Source of the DNA: an uncultured Acidimicrobiales bacterium
GTDB taxonomy: Bacteria > Actinomycetota > Acidimicrobiia > Acidimicrobiales > Aldehydirespiratoraceae
DNA: 64,000 bases
Direction: 5' to 3'
Assembly: GCA_951812975.1 (NCBI GenBank)
Contig: CATOTC010000001.1
Location: 1,458,001 to 1,522,000 of the forward strand
This document shows positions 43,437 to 51,961 of the stretch, piece by piece; position 1 is the first letter of the stretch; every line of letters begins with the position of its first letter. Position numbers and translations under genes: made by a program. Under the pieces are notes generated by a model. It saw only the letters and a list, made by a program, of their open reading frames with translations. It did no database searches and was not told where the DNA came from.

Positions 43437-44003
43437 TTAGCTCTCGAAGTTCTCCCAGTAACGGCTCGGCATGGGTCCGCGTTGGTTCTTGTACTTCGAG
43501 CGGAGCTCGTCAGAACCGTAGGGAAACTCCGCTGCGGTGGTCATCTGCTGAAACGAGATCTGTCCGATCTTCATGCCCGGGTATAGCTTGATCGGCAGAT
43601 TGGCGACGTTGCTGAGCTCCAAAGTCAACTGCCCGTCGAACCCTGCGTCAACGAATCCGGCTGTCGAGTGGATCAGCAGACCCAACCGGCCCAGACTCGA
43701 CTTTCCTTCGAGGCGCGCCACGAGATCGTCGGGGACAGCGACCCGTTCGAGGGTGCTGCCCAACACGAACTCACCGGGATGCAGGATGAACGACTCGTCT
43801 GGTGCGACCTCCACCAACTGGGTCAGCTCGCTGAGGTCCTCTTTCACGTCGATGTGGCCCATCGTGTGGTTCCGGAAGACCTGAAACAGCCCGTCGAGCC
43901 TCAGATCCACCGACGACGGCTGCAACGCGGACGGGTCGAGCGGATCGATGATGATGCGCCCGTTCTCGAGCTGCTCACGAAGCGTGCGGTCAGAAAGAAT
44001 CAC
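43437..44003 (-). CDS. dcd: dCTP deaminase
   Basis: 188 residues. It starts [43 protein letters not shown] contains the catalytic Glu/Ser region of the dUTPase-like trimer, and the C-terminal [14 protein letters not shown] closes the active site. Actinobacterial homologues are often bifunctional (dCTP to dUMP); which applies is not certain here. The ATG lies 14 bases inside the 3' end of the upstream guanine deaminase gene. Confidence 0.94.
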   Translation of the reverse strand: MILSDRTLREQLENGRIIIDPLDPSALQPSSVDLRLDGLFQVFRNHTMGHIDVKEDLSELTQLVEVAPDESFILHPGEFVLGSTLERVAVPDDLVARLEGKSSLGRLGLLIHSTAGFVDAGFDGQLTLELSNVANLPIKLYPGMKIGQISFQQMTTAAEFPYGSDELRSKYKNQRGPMPSRYWENFES

Positions 44004-45351
44004 TTGTGTCCGATCTCAATTGCCCTTCGTTGGCGACCTTATCCGCGCCCGGCGACCTGACCACATGCTTTCCTTGGACCCAGACATCGATGATGTCGGT
44101 CGGACTTGATCTGCGCACCAGCTTTTCGAAGATTCGATCCCAGTCGTCGATGTCGTCCCAGACACCGACGGTCGACCCTTCACCAATGTGCAAAGCCACC
44201 GCGTCGAACACTCTGCCCGGTTCCAGAAGCCCGGCCGGGATGCCGAGCAGGTCAGCTCCGCCGACGGTGGCGAGCCAGAAGGCTGTCGGTATGTCGATGC
44301 GGGATTGCTCAACACCTGAGACTCCGGGCACCAGGCCGTCTTCAAGCATCCGCGACGAAGTCACGGCCTGTTGGCACTGGACCAGCAGCGACGCTGACGA
44401 CCCGCCGGCGATATCGGTGCCGAGCCCCACTCGCAAACCGCTCTCAAGACTGGTTCGCGCCGGGAATACCGCGTTCGAGAAGTAGGCGTTCGACAACGGG
44501 CAGTGGGCCACCCCTGCGCCTTTGGCGATCAGCAGTTCGCGATCGCTGCCACTCAGATGCGTTCCGTGGGCCAGGACCGTGTGCTGGCGGATCAGCCCAA
44601 AGCCGTTGAGCGACTCACTGTCGCTGCAACCATGGCGATCCAGAACGTAACCGTGCTCCCAGTCACCTTCCGAACAATGCGTTTGAACGAGAGCTCCGGT
44701 AGCGTCGGCGAGTTCGCCCATCCCCTCCAACACAGCATCGCTGCAGGCGGGAATGAAGCGCGGGGTGATCATCGGCTGGACCAGGTGCAGCGGATCTTCC
44801 ATGGACCGCAGGGCTTCTATTGAACGAAGTGACGCGTCCACCGATTCGCTCGGACTCGTGTCTCGATACCACTCGGGGGTGCCGTCGGGATGATCCATCG
44901 CCACCCGGCCGATGAAGGCTCGCTGCCCGAACTTGATGCATGCCTCGGCTAAGGCAACCGTCGCGGGTTCATGGATGGAGGCGAAATACACCGCTGTGGT
45001 GGTGCCGTTTCCCAGCAGCGACGGGACCATCGACGCCCACACGCTGTTTGCGAAGGCGAGGTCGGCGAACCTTGCCTCGAGCGGGAAGGTGTGGTTGTTC
45101 AACCAAACCTCGAGCGGGAGGTCGAGCGCGGTACCGAGTTGAGGCCATTGAGGCGCATGCACGTGCGTGTCGATCATCCCCGGGATCAGCACTTCGTCAG
45201 AGTCGAGGCTGCGGTCTGCCGCGACCGCTCCCCGCGGCACCACCGACACGATGACGCCATCATCGCCGATCGTTACGAGATGGTCTTCAAGTACCTGAAG
45301 GATGCCCGGCTCCGGCGTCTGCAGGATGGTTCCGCTCACGGTTGTTGGCAT
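43990..45351 (-). CDS. guaD: Guanine deaminase-like amidohydrolase
   Basis: 453 residues from ATG 45351 ([10 protein letters not shown]); a longer form from 45456 is less likely. Metal motif [36 protein letters not shown] is that of guanine deaminase, followed by [21 protein letters not shown] and [11 protein letters not shown] with the catalytic Asp. It converts guanine to xanthine in purine catabolism. Coupled to dcd by overlap. Confidence 0.9.
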   Translation of the reverse strand: MPTTVSGTILQTPEPGILQVLEDHLVTIGDDGVIVSVVPRGAVAADRSLDSDEVLIPGMIDTHVHAPQWPQLGTALDLPLEVWLNNHTFPLEARFADLAFANSVWASMVPSLLGNGTTTAVYFASIHEPATVALAEACIKFGQRAFIGRVAMDHPDGTPEWYRDTSPSESVDASLRSIEALRSMEDPLHLVQPMITPRFIPACSDAVLEGMGELADATGALVQTHCSEGDWEHGYVLDRHGCSDSESLNGFGLIRQHTVLAHGTHLSGSDRELLIAKGAGVAHCPLSNAYFSNAVFPARTSLESGLRVGLGTDIAGGSSASLLVQCQQAVTSSRMLEDGLVPGVSGVEQSRIDIPTAFWLATVGGADLLGIPAGLLEPGRVFDAVALHIGEGSTVGVWDDIDDWDRIFEKLVRRSSPTDIIDVWVQGKHVVRSPGADKVANEGQLRSDTSDSF

Positions 45352-45512
45352 GGACGCTCGATTCTGTGCGACGGCTCCTCCGACCGACGCAATTGAAGCC
45401 CAGCGAACACTCGATTTCCACTGGAGATCGCTTGGTCTGACCGAGGCTCGCACCAATAGACTGCGACCGTGCCGACGCGGCCGAGCCGTTTCGACTCAGA
45501 TCAACCGTTCAC

Positions 45513-45583
45513 GCGGGTGTAGTTCAATGGTAGAACATCAGCTTCCCAAGCTGATAACGCGGGTTCGATTCCCGTCACCCGCT
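45513..45583 (+). tRNA. tRNA-Gly (anticodon CCC)
   Basis: Acceptor GCGGGTG pairs with CACCCGC, discriminator T, encoded CCA at 45584-45586. Anticodon arm TCAGC-TTCCCAA-GCTGA gives anticodon CCC. The T-arm is CGGGTTCGATTCCCG. The 3' part (45539-45586) recurs at 49786-49833, making this gene the probable attachment site of the following island. Confidence 0.96.
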
Positions 45584-45607
45584 CCATCCGTTCAACTTGC
45601 GTTGCGT

Positions 45608-45628
45608 TTGCCGTACAATTGCCGTACA
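45608..45628 (+). promoter_or_regulatory. Direct-repeat operator of the toxin-antitoxin promoter
   Basis: TTGCCGTACA occurs twice (45608-45617 and 45619-45628) at an 11-base period, one helical turn, followed by GTTGTTGT, about 35 bases before the antitoxin start. Spaced repeats on one face of the DNA suit ribbon-helix-helix antitoxin binding and autorepression. The site overlaps where a promoter is expected. Confidence 0.55.
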
Positions 45629-45663
45629 GTTGTTGTAGTTGAGACACTGAACAGGAGGAAACG

Positions 45664-45951
45664 GTGGCTAGTGATACACGTCCCCGGCGCAGTGAAAGGA
45701 TCGAGTTCCGGCTGACACCAGCGGACCGTGCTCTCATTGACCGGGCGGTCAACGCCAACGGCACCCAACTCACCGAGTTCGTCATCACCCATCTGACGAT
45801 CGCTGCTCGGCGGGTGTTGGCCGACCGCAACGAATTCATGCTCAGCCCCGAAGCATCCCAAGCGTGGGAAGAGATCAACAACCGTCCTGCTCAAGACCTG
45901 GCCGGTCTGGGGGCCCTGATGGCCCGACCATCACCCTTCGTTGACAAATAG
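45664..45951 (+). CDS. DUF1778-type ribbon-helix-helix antitoxin
   Basis: 95 residues from GTG 45664, with AGGAGG five bases upstream. RRSERIEFRLTPADRALIDRAVNANGTQLTEFVITHLTIAARRVL is the DUF1778/TacA ribbon-helix-helix domain, and the C-terminal SPEASQAWEEINNRPAQDLAGLGALMARPSPF is the toxin-neutralising tail. It precedes the GNAT toxin by 6 bases. Expected to bind the repeats at 45608. Confidence 0.88.
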   Translation: MASDTRPRRSERIEFRLTPADRALIDRAVNANGTQLTEFVITHLTIAARRVLADRNEFMLSPEASQAWEEINNRPAQDLAGLGALMARPSPFVDK

Positions 45952-45957
45952 CCCGCG

Positions 45958-46488
45958 TTGACGAATAGCCCGCGCTACCTGCCGCCGACACCGATAACCC
46001 CCGATCATCAGATCGAGGGTTTTGAGTGCCGCTCGGATGAGCAGACCGAGTGGTTGCAGCTACACGCTCGCCAGTCCATGGCGATGGGAGCAACAAAGGT
46101 CCTTGTGGTCACTCAGCCTTCCCAGCTGAATGTGGTCGCTTACTACGGGTGGTGCATGGCACAGATCCAGATTTCGGACGCCCCAGCGCGGTTGCAAAAA
46201 GGCGCTGGTCGCTATCCCCAACCCGTTGCGCTGTTAGCACGGCTCGGAGTCAGTATCGATCATGTGGGTCGCGGGCTGGGCGCAGCGCTACTTCTCGACG
46301 TGCTGCAACGCACCGCAGCCCTAGGAACCGAAATCGGTTGTCGGGGTTTGCTGGTCCACGCGGAGAACCCAGAAGCCAGCGAGTTCTATCGTCATCTGAT
46401 CCCAGAATTCCAACCATCCCCCACCGACGATCTGCACCTCGTACTTCTGATGAAGTCGATCCGCGAGACGCTGAAACAACCCCCATAG
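45958..46488 (+). CDS. GNAT-family toxin (TacT/AtaT-like)
   Basis: 176 residues. The GNAT acetyl-CoA loop is VGRGLGAALLLDVLQR, followed by GLLVHAENPEASEFYRHLIPEF. Toxins paired with DUF1778 antitoxins acetylate aminoacyl-tRNA and block translation. The start is TTG 45958, six bases after the antitoxin stop, within a short tandem duplication (GTTGACRAATAGCCCGCG-like units). The weak start may keep toxin below antitoxin. Confidence 0.86.
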   Translation: MTNSPRYLPPTPITPDHQIEGFECRSDEQTEWLQLHARQSMAMGATKVLVVTQPSQLNVVAYYGWCMAQIQISDAPARLQKGAGRYPQPVALLARLGVSIDHVGRGLGAALLLDVLQRTAALGTEIGCRGLLVHAENPEASEFYRHLIPEFQPSPTDDLHLVLLMKSIRETLKQPP

Positions 46489-46559
46489 AGCAGTTCGGCC
46501 CGGTCGTGGCTGTGGTCAGTTATGTTGTCGTGTGAAAATCTGTTGTGGGAGAAGCAGTT

Positions 46560-47789
46560 GTGAAACAAGCACCGGGGGCCAACGGCGTTGCTGGATCGGA
46601 CTCGGGCGTGCAGATTCCACGGCGGGGGTTCGTCAAGGGATCGCTCGGTGTGGCCGGGTTCGCGGCATCGGCCGCGGTGTTGGCCGCGTGTGCAGACAAC
46701 AAGGTGCTGAACCCCGACGACGGGGGCACCGGCAACACAGGCACTGAAGGTCCGAGCGGCACCGCTGGTACCTCGTTCACCGGGCCTCAGATCAGCTGGG
46801 ACATGGCCACGAGCTGGCCCGAATCGCTGGTGACGCTGTACGGCGCGGCACAGTTCTTCGCCGACAAGGTCAGTCAACTCACCGCTGGGGCGTTCACGAT
46901 CACTCCCCGACCCGCCGATGAGCCGGTCGGGGCACTCGACGTGTTGCCCGCCGTGCGCGACCTCGAAGTCGACATGGGGCACAGCGCTTCGTACTACTAC
47001 GTGGATCTCAGCCCTGTGCAGCAGTTCGGGACCACGATTCCGTTCGGCCTCACTCAGCGCCAACAGAACGCCTGGCTGTACCAGGCCGACGGTTTGAAGA
47101 TGCTCAACGAGTTCTACGCCGAGGAGCACGGGATCATCACCTTCCCCGCCGGCAGCACCGGATGCCAGATGGGCGGTTGGTTCACCAAGGAGGTCAAGAC
47201 CGAGACCGATCTGCACGGGCTGAGGATGCGCATCCCGGGTATCGCCGGACAGGTGCTTGAGAACCTCGGTGGTGTGCAGGTCGATCTGGGCGGCAACGAG
47301 ATTCGAGACGCTATTGCACAGGGTGAGATAGACAGCGCTGAGTTCGTCGGCCCGACCGATGACCTGATCCTGGGGCTCGATGAGTTCGACGGCGATCTGT
47401 ACTACTACCACCCCGGGTGGTGGGAACCCGGCACCACTCTGGAGGTGCAGATCTCGCTCGAGCGCTGGAACGAGTTGCCGCCGTACTACCAGTCGGTTGT
47501 CGAGATAGCCGCCATGGCCGCCAACATCAACACGGTCGCCCACTACGACTACCGCAACCAGATCGACTTGAAGAAGATCCAGCAGTTCGCCATCATCCGC
47601 GAGTTCTCCCCCGAGCTGATGAGAGCGTTCAAGACCGAGACCGAGAACGTCCTCAACGCGCTCGCCGCCGAGGATCCCCAGTTTCGGACCGTCTTTGAGC
47701 CGTGGCGAAGCTTCCGCGACAGTATCTCTGTGTGGCACGGGTTGGCTGAGCGTTCGTTCCTGTCCCAACAATCCACGATTTGGATATAA
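46560..47789 (+). CDS. TRAP-type solute-binding lipoprotein (DctP-like) with Tat signal
   Basis: 409 residues from GTG 46560, placed behind GGGAGAAG. The Tat motif IPRRGFVKGSLGVAGFAASAAVLAAC ends in a lipobox. The mature part has DctP-family features: ISWDMATSWPESLVTLYGAAQFFADKVSQLTAGAFTI, GLRMRIPGIAGQVLENLGG, and IDSAEFVGPTDDLILGL. Such proteins bind carboxylic or oxo acids for TRAP transport, but no membrane subunits occur in the window, so it is an orphan here. A second copy with an internal deletion lies at 49898-50167. Confidence 0.87.
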   Translation: MKQAPGANGVAGSDSGVQIPRRGFVKGSLGVAGFAASAAVLAACADNKVLNPDDGGTGNTGTEGPSGTAGTSFTGPQISWDMATSWPESLVTLYGAAQFFADKVSQLTAGAFTITPRPADEPVGALDVLPAVRDLEVDMGHSASYYYVDLSPVQQFGTTIPFGLTQRQQNAWLYQADGLKMLNEFYAEEHGIITFPAGSTGCQMGGWFTKEVKTETDLHGLRMRIPGIAGQVLENLGGVQVDLGGNEIRDAIAQGEIDSAEFVGPTDDLILGLDEFDGDLYYYHPGWWEPGTTLEVQISLERWNELPPYYQSVVEIAAMAANINTVAHYDYRNQIDLKKIQQFAIIREFSPELMRAFKTETENVLNALAAEDPQFRTVFEPWRSFRDSISVWHGLAERSFLSQQSTIWI

Positions 47790-47819
47790 CAGTGCGCACA
47801 CTTGGGGGGAGATCTATTC

Positions 47820-47990
47820 ATGACCGCTGACGACTGGACGTTCGCCGACTATCGCCTCGGCGACACACGACTGCCTGAACCGAACCTCGGATGGAACATG
47901 TACGGCACGGGCCTTGAGAGCATGGGCGACAGCGACGCTCCCACGCCCGAGTGGCTGGGGGCTCCATCGCCCCGGACGGACGCGCGCTAG
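47820..47990 (+). pseudogene. Truncated start of SorE-like dehydrogenase gene
   Basis: The first 38 codons (MTADDWTFADYRLGDTRLPE ... GTGLESMGD) are nearly identical to the start of the complete gene at 50198, including its ribosome site. The similarity ends near 47931, and the frame runs into unrelated codons and stops at 47990. It marks a duplication breakpoint. Confidence 0.88.
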
Positions 47991-48181
47991 TCGCCGGCAC
48001 GGTGGCCACTTCCATCGGCGACGCCGGCATCTACGTTCCCGGTGACCGCGGATTCGTACGTCGCCTGATAGCCGAACGCCGGATCCCCTTCTGCAAGATC
48101 GGGAAGTTCGTGCGGTTCGATCCCTACGAGATCGAAGAATGGATTGAGAGCCAGCGAGTGGCTGCCTTCGAACTTGACTAG
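47951..48181 (+). CDS. Excisionase-like small helix-turn-helix protein
   Basis: At most 76 residues; GTG starts at 47951 and 48002 are possible. GFVRRLIAERRIPFCKIGKFVRFDPYEIEEWIESQRV matches the HTH_17/excisionase domain of mobile-element directionality factors. The first helix that usually precedes it is diverged, and the gene overlaps the truncated dehydrogenase end. It may be a degraded Xis whose 5' end was replaced at the junction. It supports a mobile origin of the island. Confidence 0.7.
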   Translation: MAGGSIAPDGRALVAGTVATSIGDAGIYVPGDRGFVRRLIAERRIPFCKIGKFVRFDPYEIEEWIESQRVAAFELD

Positions 48182-48252
48182 CCATTCGCACGACGCACCG
48201 ATCGCGATCTGCTCGCGGGGTGCTGAACGAGCGGTCAGCAGTCGTTCTCACA

Positions 48253-49500
48253 TCACCGAACAGGCTGACGCCACAGTGAACTCAGGGGCACCGCCCAGAT
48301 TCTGTCGTCGATCTGGAATGGGATCTCGCCGCTATACAGAACGGCGCCGTGTTGAAAGTTGTCCTGGAGCTTGTCCCGGAGCCATATGAGACCCTTGGCA
48401 TCGGAACGGTCCACACTCATCGACGATTTGATCTCGAGTGCAACAACCTGGCCGTGCCGTTCGAGGACAACGTCGACCTCATTCCCGTCGCGGTTCCGGA
48501 TGTGGAACAGCTCCGTCGCCTCCTCGACCGTTTCGAGATGCGTGGTCAGCTCGGTGACGGCGAACGTTTCGAACAGTTGGCCAACCAGCGTCGCATCACG
48601 ACCAAGTACAGTCGCGTTCACATTGAGCAGATGAGCGGCAAGACCCGGATCAGCGACGTGGATCTTCGGTGATCGATTGAGCCGTTGGAGACGCCTGCTG
48701 TGCCATGGCGGAACCTGGATGATGATCGACAGATCCTCGAGAAGCGAGATGTAGGAATCCGCAGTGCCCCGTGCAACATCGGCATCGCTGGCAGTCGCTC
48801 CCTTGTTCAGCTCCTGACCGGTTCGAGCAGCGCACGACGACAACACCGCTCGCAACTTGCGCGGTCGAGGATTCCCGCCGGCAACCTGTGCAGCATCTCG
48901 ATCCACGAGCTGTTCGATGTAGCTATCGAACCACCGAGACCGGCCGCGCTCAGATCGCTCGACTACATCGGGGAAACGTCCAGCGACAATCCGAGAGAGG
49001 TAGTCCGACCGTTTCAGATCGGACCTCTCATACTCCGGCCCCGATTTGGAGAAGAAGGCATCGATCGGGTTGTACACGTTGTCCCGCTCGAGCTCTCCTT
49101 GAGTGAGTCCGTACATCCTGACCCTGATGAGTCGACCGGTGCCCGGCCACGTCGCGGCCTGATGCGCGGCGCGGACCGAACCAGTGATGATGAACCTTCC
49201 AGGAGCGCTCGACGGATCAGCATCTACCGCTCGCTTCACCGCTCCCAGGATCTCCGGAGCCTCCTGCCACTCGTCGATGAGAACGCTGCCCGGCGAAGCA
49301 GCAAGCACGCCATCCGGATCCTCGATGGCGGCGGTCCGCACCCCCGGTGTCGACAGATCAAGGATCGTGTCAGCAAACTGCCCCATGGAAGTCGACTTTC
49401 CGCACCCGCGCGGGCCCACCACGAACACGGCAGGAAACTCCGAGAGCAGCTCGCCCTTCAGCATCCGATCGATCACACGGGGAAACAGAGCTTGAGCCAC
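48253..49500 (-). CDS. AAA ATPase with DUF4143 domain
   Basis: 415 residues. Walker A is VVGPRGCGKSTSMGQF, Walker B SVLIDEWQEAPEI, then sensor FIITGSVR and a C-terminal DUF4143 PD-(D/E)xK-like domain (FETFAVTELTTHLE ... FHIRNRDGNEVDVVLERHGQVVALEIKSS). These COG1373 proteins are common accessory genes, with defence or mobile-element roles proposed but not established. Reads towards the excisionase-like gene. A second, different member lies at 57166. Confidence 0.88.
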   Translation of the reverse strand: MAQALFPRVIDRMLKGELLSEFPAVFVVGPRGCGKSTSMGQFADTILDLSTPGVRTAAIEDPDGVLAASPGSVLIDEWQEAPEILGAVKRAVDADPSSAPGRFIITGSVRAAHQAATWPGTGRLIRVRMYGLTQGELERDNVYNPIDAFFSKSGPEYERSDLKRSDYLSRIVAGRFPDVVERSERGRSRWFDSYIEQLVDRDAAQVAGGNPRPRKLRAVLSSCAARTGQELNKGATASDADVARGTADSYISLLEDLSIIIQVPPWHSRRLQRLNRSPKIHVADPGLAAHLLNVNATVLGRDATLVGQLFETFAVTELTTHLETVEEATELFHIRNRDGNEVDVVLERHGQVVALEIKSSMSVDRSDAKGLIWLRDKLQDNFQHGAVLYSGEIPFQIDDRIWAVPLSSLWRQPVR

Positions 49501-49785
49501 CTCGAGAGCTTAGACCGACCGAAGATCAATTGGACGATCTGCGGAGGGTATTTTGAACATTCTGCGGTCGCTTCAGTGATCAAACTGTCGCCCCCGCAGT
49601 GGGCTCTCTGACCGGCCCGGACCAGCAGCCGGACGAGACCCGCGACCTCTCAGCGATCCCCTCGACACACAGTCGTCAGAGAAGACTCGATCCCGATGTT
49701 GCACGTTTGTTGCACGCCAACGAACTCCGAGGCCGAAAATCCTCCAAGACCCGTGCAAATCAGGAGTCAGCCGTCAACGCAGTGC
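49501..49785. other. Non-coding end of the island next to the tRNA-Gly copy
   Basis: 285 bases without a gene. TGTTGCACG is repeated at 49697-49705 and 49708-49716, an 11-base period, about 70 bases from the tRNA fragment; such repeats could be recombinase arm sites. The region upstream of the ATPase start contains no obvious inverted repeat. Confidence 0.35.
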
Positions 49786-49833
49786 CAGCTTCCCAAGCTG
49801 ATAACGCGGATTCGATTCCCGTCACCCGCTCCA
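49786..49833 (+). repeat. Partial tRNA-Gly copy (right attachment site)
   Basis: 48 bases equal to tRNA-Gly 45539-45586 except one (G at 45563, A at 49810, which lies in the T-arm). It comprises the anticodon stem 3' side to the CCA. The D-arm and 5' acceptor strand are absent, so it cannot make a functional tRNA. Confidence 0.93.
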
Positions 49834-49897
49834 ACCCCCGGTCAAAGGTGCGGTCAGTTATGTTGTCTGGTGAAAATCCGTTGTGGGAGGAGCAGTT

Positions 49898-50167
49898 GTG
49901 AAACAAACACGGGGAACCAACGGCGTGACCGACCCGGACTCGGGTGCACAGATTCCTCGGCGGGGGTCCGTCAAGGGCTCCCTCGGTGTGGCCGGGTTCG
50001 CAGCCTCGGCCGCGGTGTTGCCCGCATGTGCCGACAACAACGTGTTGAACCCCGACGACGCGGACACCGACAGCGCGCCGTGGCGAAGTTTCCGAGACAG
50101 TATCTCGGTGTGGCACGGGCTGGCTGAGCGGTCCTTCCTGTCGCAACAGTCCACCATTTGGATATAA
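49898..50167 (+). pseudogene. Internally deleted copy of the TRAP-type lipoprotein gene
   Basis: 89 codons. The N-terminal 60 or so match the start of the gene at 46560 (Tat motif RRGSVKGSLGV, with Phe changed to Ser), and then directly its last 30 (APWRSFRDSISVWHGLAERS...). About 310 codons are missing in frame. The C-terminal part and downstream leader are almost identical to the other copy, while the N-terminal part differs at many sites. Not expected to bind ligand. Confidence 0.88.
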
Positions 50168-50197
50168 CAGTGCGCACACTTGGGGGGAGATCTATTC

Positions 50198-51961
50198 ATG
50201 ACCACTGACGACTGGACATTCGCCGACTATCGCCTCGGCGACACACGACTGCCTGAACCGAACCTCGGATGGAACATGTACGGCACGGGCCTTGAGAGCA
50301 TGGGCGACCACGGCTCGCCCGAGTCGATGGAGGTTCCAGACGTCGGGCCCGATCAGTTGTTGATACGGATCGACGCGGTGGGCCTGTGCTTCTCGGACGT
50401 GAAGCTCATCCGTCTGGGCAACGACCATCCGAAGCTGTACGGCCGCGACCTGGCAGTGGACCCGACCCGTCTCGGCCATGAGGCGGCGGTCACCGTGATC
50501 AAGGTGGGCTCGGAGCTCGCAGACCGGTTCAGCAAAGGAGACCGTTTGGCGATTCAGCCCGACATCCATGTCGACGGGCGCAGCACGGCCTACGGCTACA
50601 CGATTCCCGGCGGCCTGATCCAGTACCACGTGATCGGTTCTGAGGTTCTCGACGCCGACGATGGTGCATATGTGATCCCGGTGGCCGACGAGATCGGGTA
50701 TGCCGCGGCGGCTCTGTCTGAACCGTGGGCGTGCGTGGAGGCGGCCTACACGCAGCGTCGCCGTCTCGAACCCCTCGCAGGCGGCAAGGCTTGGATCATC
50801 GGCAGTGCTGATGACCGGACCGACTACGAGTTCGGCCAGTGCCTGGCCGAGGTGGCTTCGGTTGTGCTGACCGATCTGTCGTCTGAGTTGCAGGCACGGG
50901 TGCTTGAGTCGATCGGCCCCGACACCGAGGTGATCATCGCGGGAGGCATCGACCCGGCCGACTACGCGACGCTGGCTGCTGAGAGGACCGGCGGTGCGGG
51001 TTTCGACGACATCATCCTGCTCGACCCGCGTTCCGCGGTGCAGGTGACCGAGGTAGCCCGACAGATCGCCTTTCGGGGGACCTTGAACCTCGTCGGCACC
51101 CATCTTCTCGACGGTCTGCCCGAGATCGACTTCGGTCGTCTGCACTACGACTACACGGCCTATGTGGGGACCCGGGGGCCCGATGTGACAGCGTCGTACG
51201 GCGAGGCCCGCAACCGCTGTGACCTCCGGCCCGGAGGCACCGCGGTGTTCATCGGGGCGGGCGGACCGATGGGGCAGATGCACATTCAGCGGGCGATCGA
51301 GAGCGACAACGGTCCTTCAACCGTCATCGGGGTCGACCCCGACGGCATCCGTCTGGCGGTGCTGGAAGCGTCGCTGCGACCGCTCGCCGAGAGGGCCGGC
51401 CGCACCCTTGAGCTGTTCGACCCGAGCGCGGCGAGTGAGACCACCGAGGAGTTCGTCAACCGGCTGACCGATGGCCAGGGCGCCGACGACGTGGTGGTGA
51501 CGGTGCCGGTGGCCGCGGTGATGGCCGACGCCGCGAGGCTCATGAACCCCGACGGGATGCTGGTGTTCTTCGCCGGTATCGCCAACGGCACCATGGGCCC
51601 GCTCGACATGAGCCGCGTCTACCTCCACAACACCCAGTACACCGGCACTTCGGGATCCGCGATCAGCGACCAGGCGCTGGTGCTCGACAAGGCGGTGAAC
51701 GGTTCGCTCTCCCCGGCCCTCAACCTGGCGGCGGTGGGCGGGATCGAGGCGGCCCGCGACGGCGTGGAGGCGGTGATGCAGGGCCGTTTCGCAGGCAAGG
51801 TGATGATCTTCCCGCAGGTGAGCGGCGTCCCCCTGCTGGGCCTCGCTGAACTCGCCGAGAAGTTCCCCGAGGTTGGGGGTGCTCTCGGTGAGCGGGGAGA
51901 ATGGACCGCCGAAGCCGAGCAGCTTCTGTTCGAGAACTTCCGAGCCACCCCAGCGCCTTGA
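50198..51961 (+). CDS. Zinc-type medium-chain dehydrogenase, SorE (L-sorbose-1-phosphate reductase)-like
   Basis: 587 residues, much longer than the ~350 of typical members. The GroES-like part has VGLCFSDVKLIRLGNDHPKLYGRD, LGHEAAVTVIKVG and GDRLAIQPDIHVDG; a Rossmann domain and a second, similar Rossmann-like half (AVFIGAGGPMGQMHIQRAIES) follow. The order with LSEPWACVEAAYTQRR resembles SorE, which reduces ketose 1-phosphates to polyol 6-phosphates. RBS GGGGGGA. It overlaps the phosphofructokinase-like gene by 4 bases, placing it in PTS sugar metabolism. Substrate inferred only. Confidence 0.78.
   Translation: MTTDDWTFADYRLGDTRLPEPNLGWNMYGTGLESMGDHGSPESMEVPDVGPDQLLIRIDAVGLCFSDVKLIRLGNDHPKLYGRDLAVDPTRLGHEAAVTVIKVGSELADRFSKGDRLAIQPDIHVDGRSTAYGYTIPGGLIQYHVIGSEVLDADDGAYVIPVADEIGYAAAALSEPWACVEAAYTQRRRLEPLAGGKAWIIGSADDRTDYEFGQCLAEVASVVLTDLSSELQARVLESIGPDTEVIIAGGIDPADYATLAAERTGGAGFDDIILLDPRSAVQVTEVARQIAFRGTLNLVGTHLLDGLPEIDFGRLHYDYTAYVGTRGPDVTASYGEARNRCDLRPGGTAVFIGAGGPMGQMHIQRAIESDNGPSTVIGVDPDGIRLAVLEASLRPLAERAGRTLELFDPSAASETTEEFVNRLTDGQGADDVVVTVPVAAVMADAARLMNPDGMLVFFAGIANGTMGPLDMSRVYLHNTQYTGTSGSAISDQALVLDKAVNGSLSPALNLAAVGGIEAARDGVEAVMQGRFAGKVMIFPQVSGVPLLGLAELAEKFPEVGGALGERGEWTAEAEQLLFENFRATPAP

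Larger units (their letters stand above)
45587..49833. mobile_element. tRNA-Gly-associated integrative element remnant
   Basis: A 4.25-kb segment lies between the intact tRNA-Gly and a 48-bp copy of its 3' half (47 of 48 bases equal). This is the usual left/right attachment layout of tyrosine-integrase elements. Inside are a DUF1778-GNAT toxin-antitoxin pair, a TRAP-type solute-binding lipoprotein, a truncated dehydrogenase start, an excisionase-like gene and a DUF4143 ATPase. No integrase gene remains. Because the lipoprotein and dehydrogenase parts also occur just outside, a segmental duplication involving the tRNA is an alternative or additional explanation. Confidence 0.6.

Noticed and set aside
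46392..47801. Minus-strand open frame of 469 codons
   Set aside because: Antisense to the TRAP-type lipoprotein; no recognisable domain.
49786..49833. Second functional tRNA-Gly
   Set aside because: The 5' acceptor strand, D-arm and 5' side of the anticodon stem are missing.
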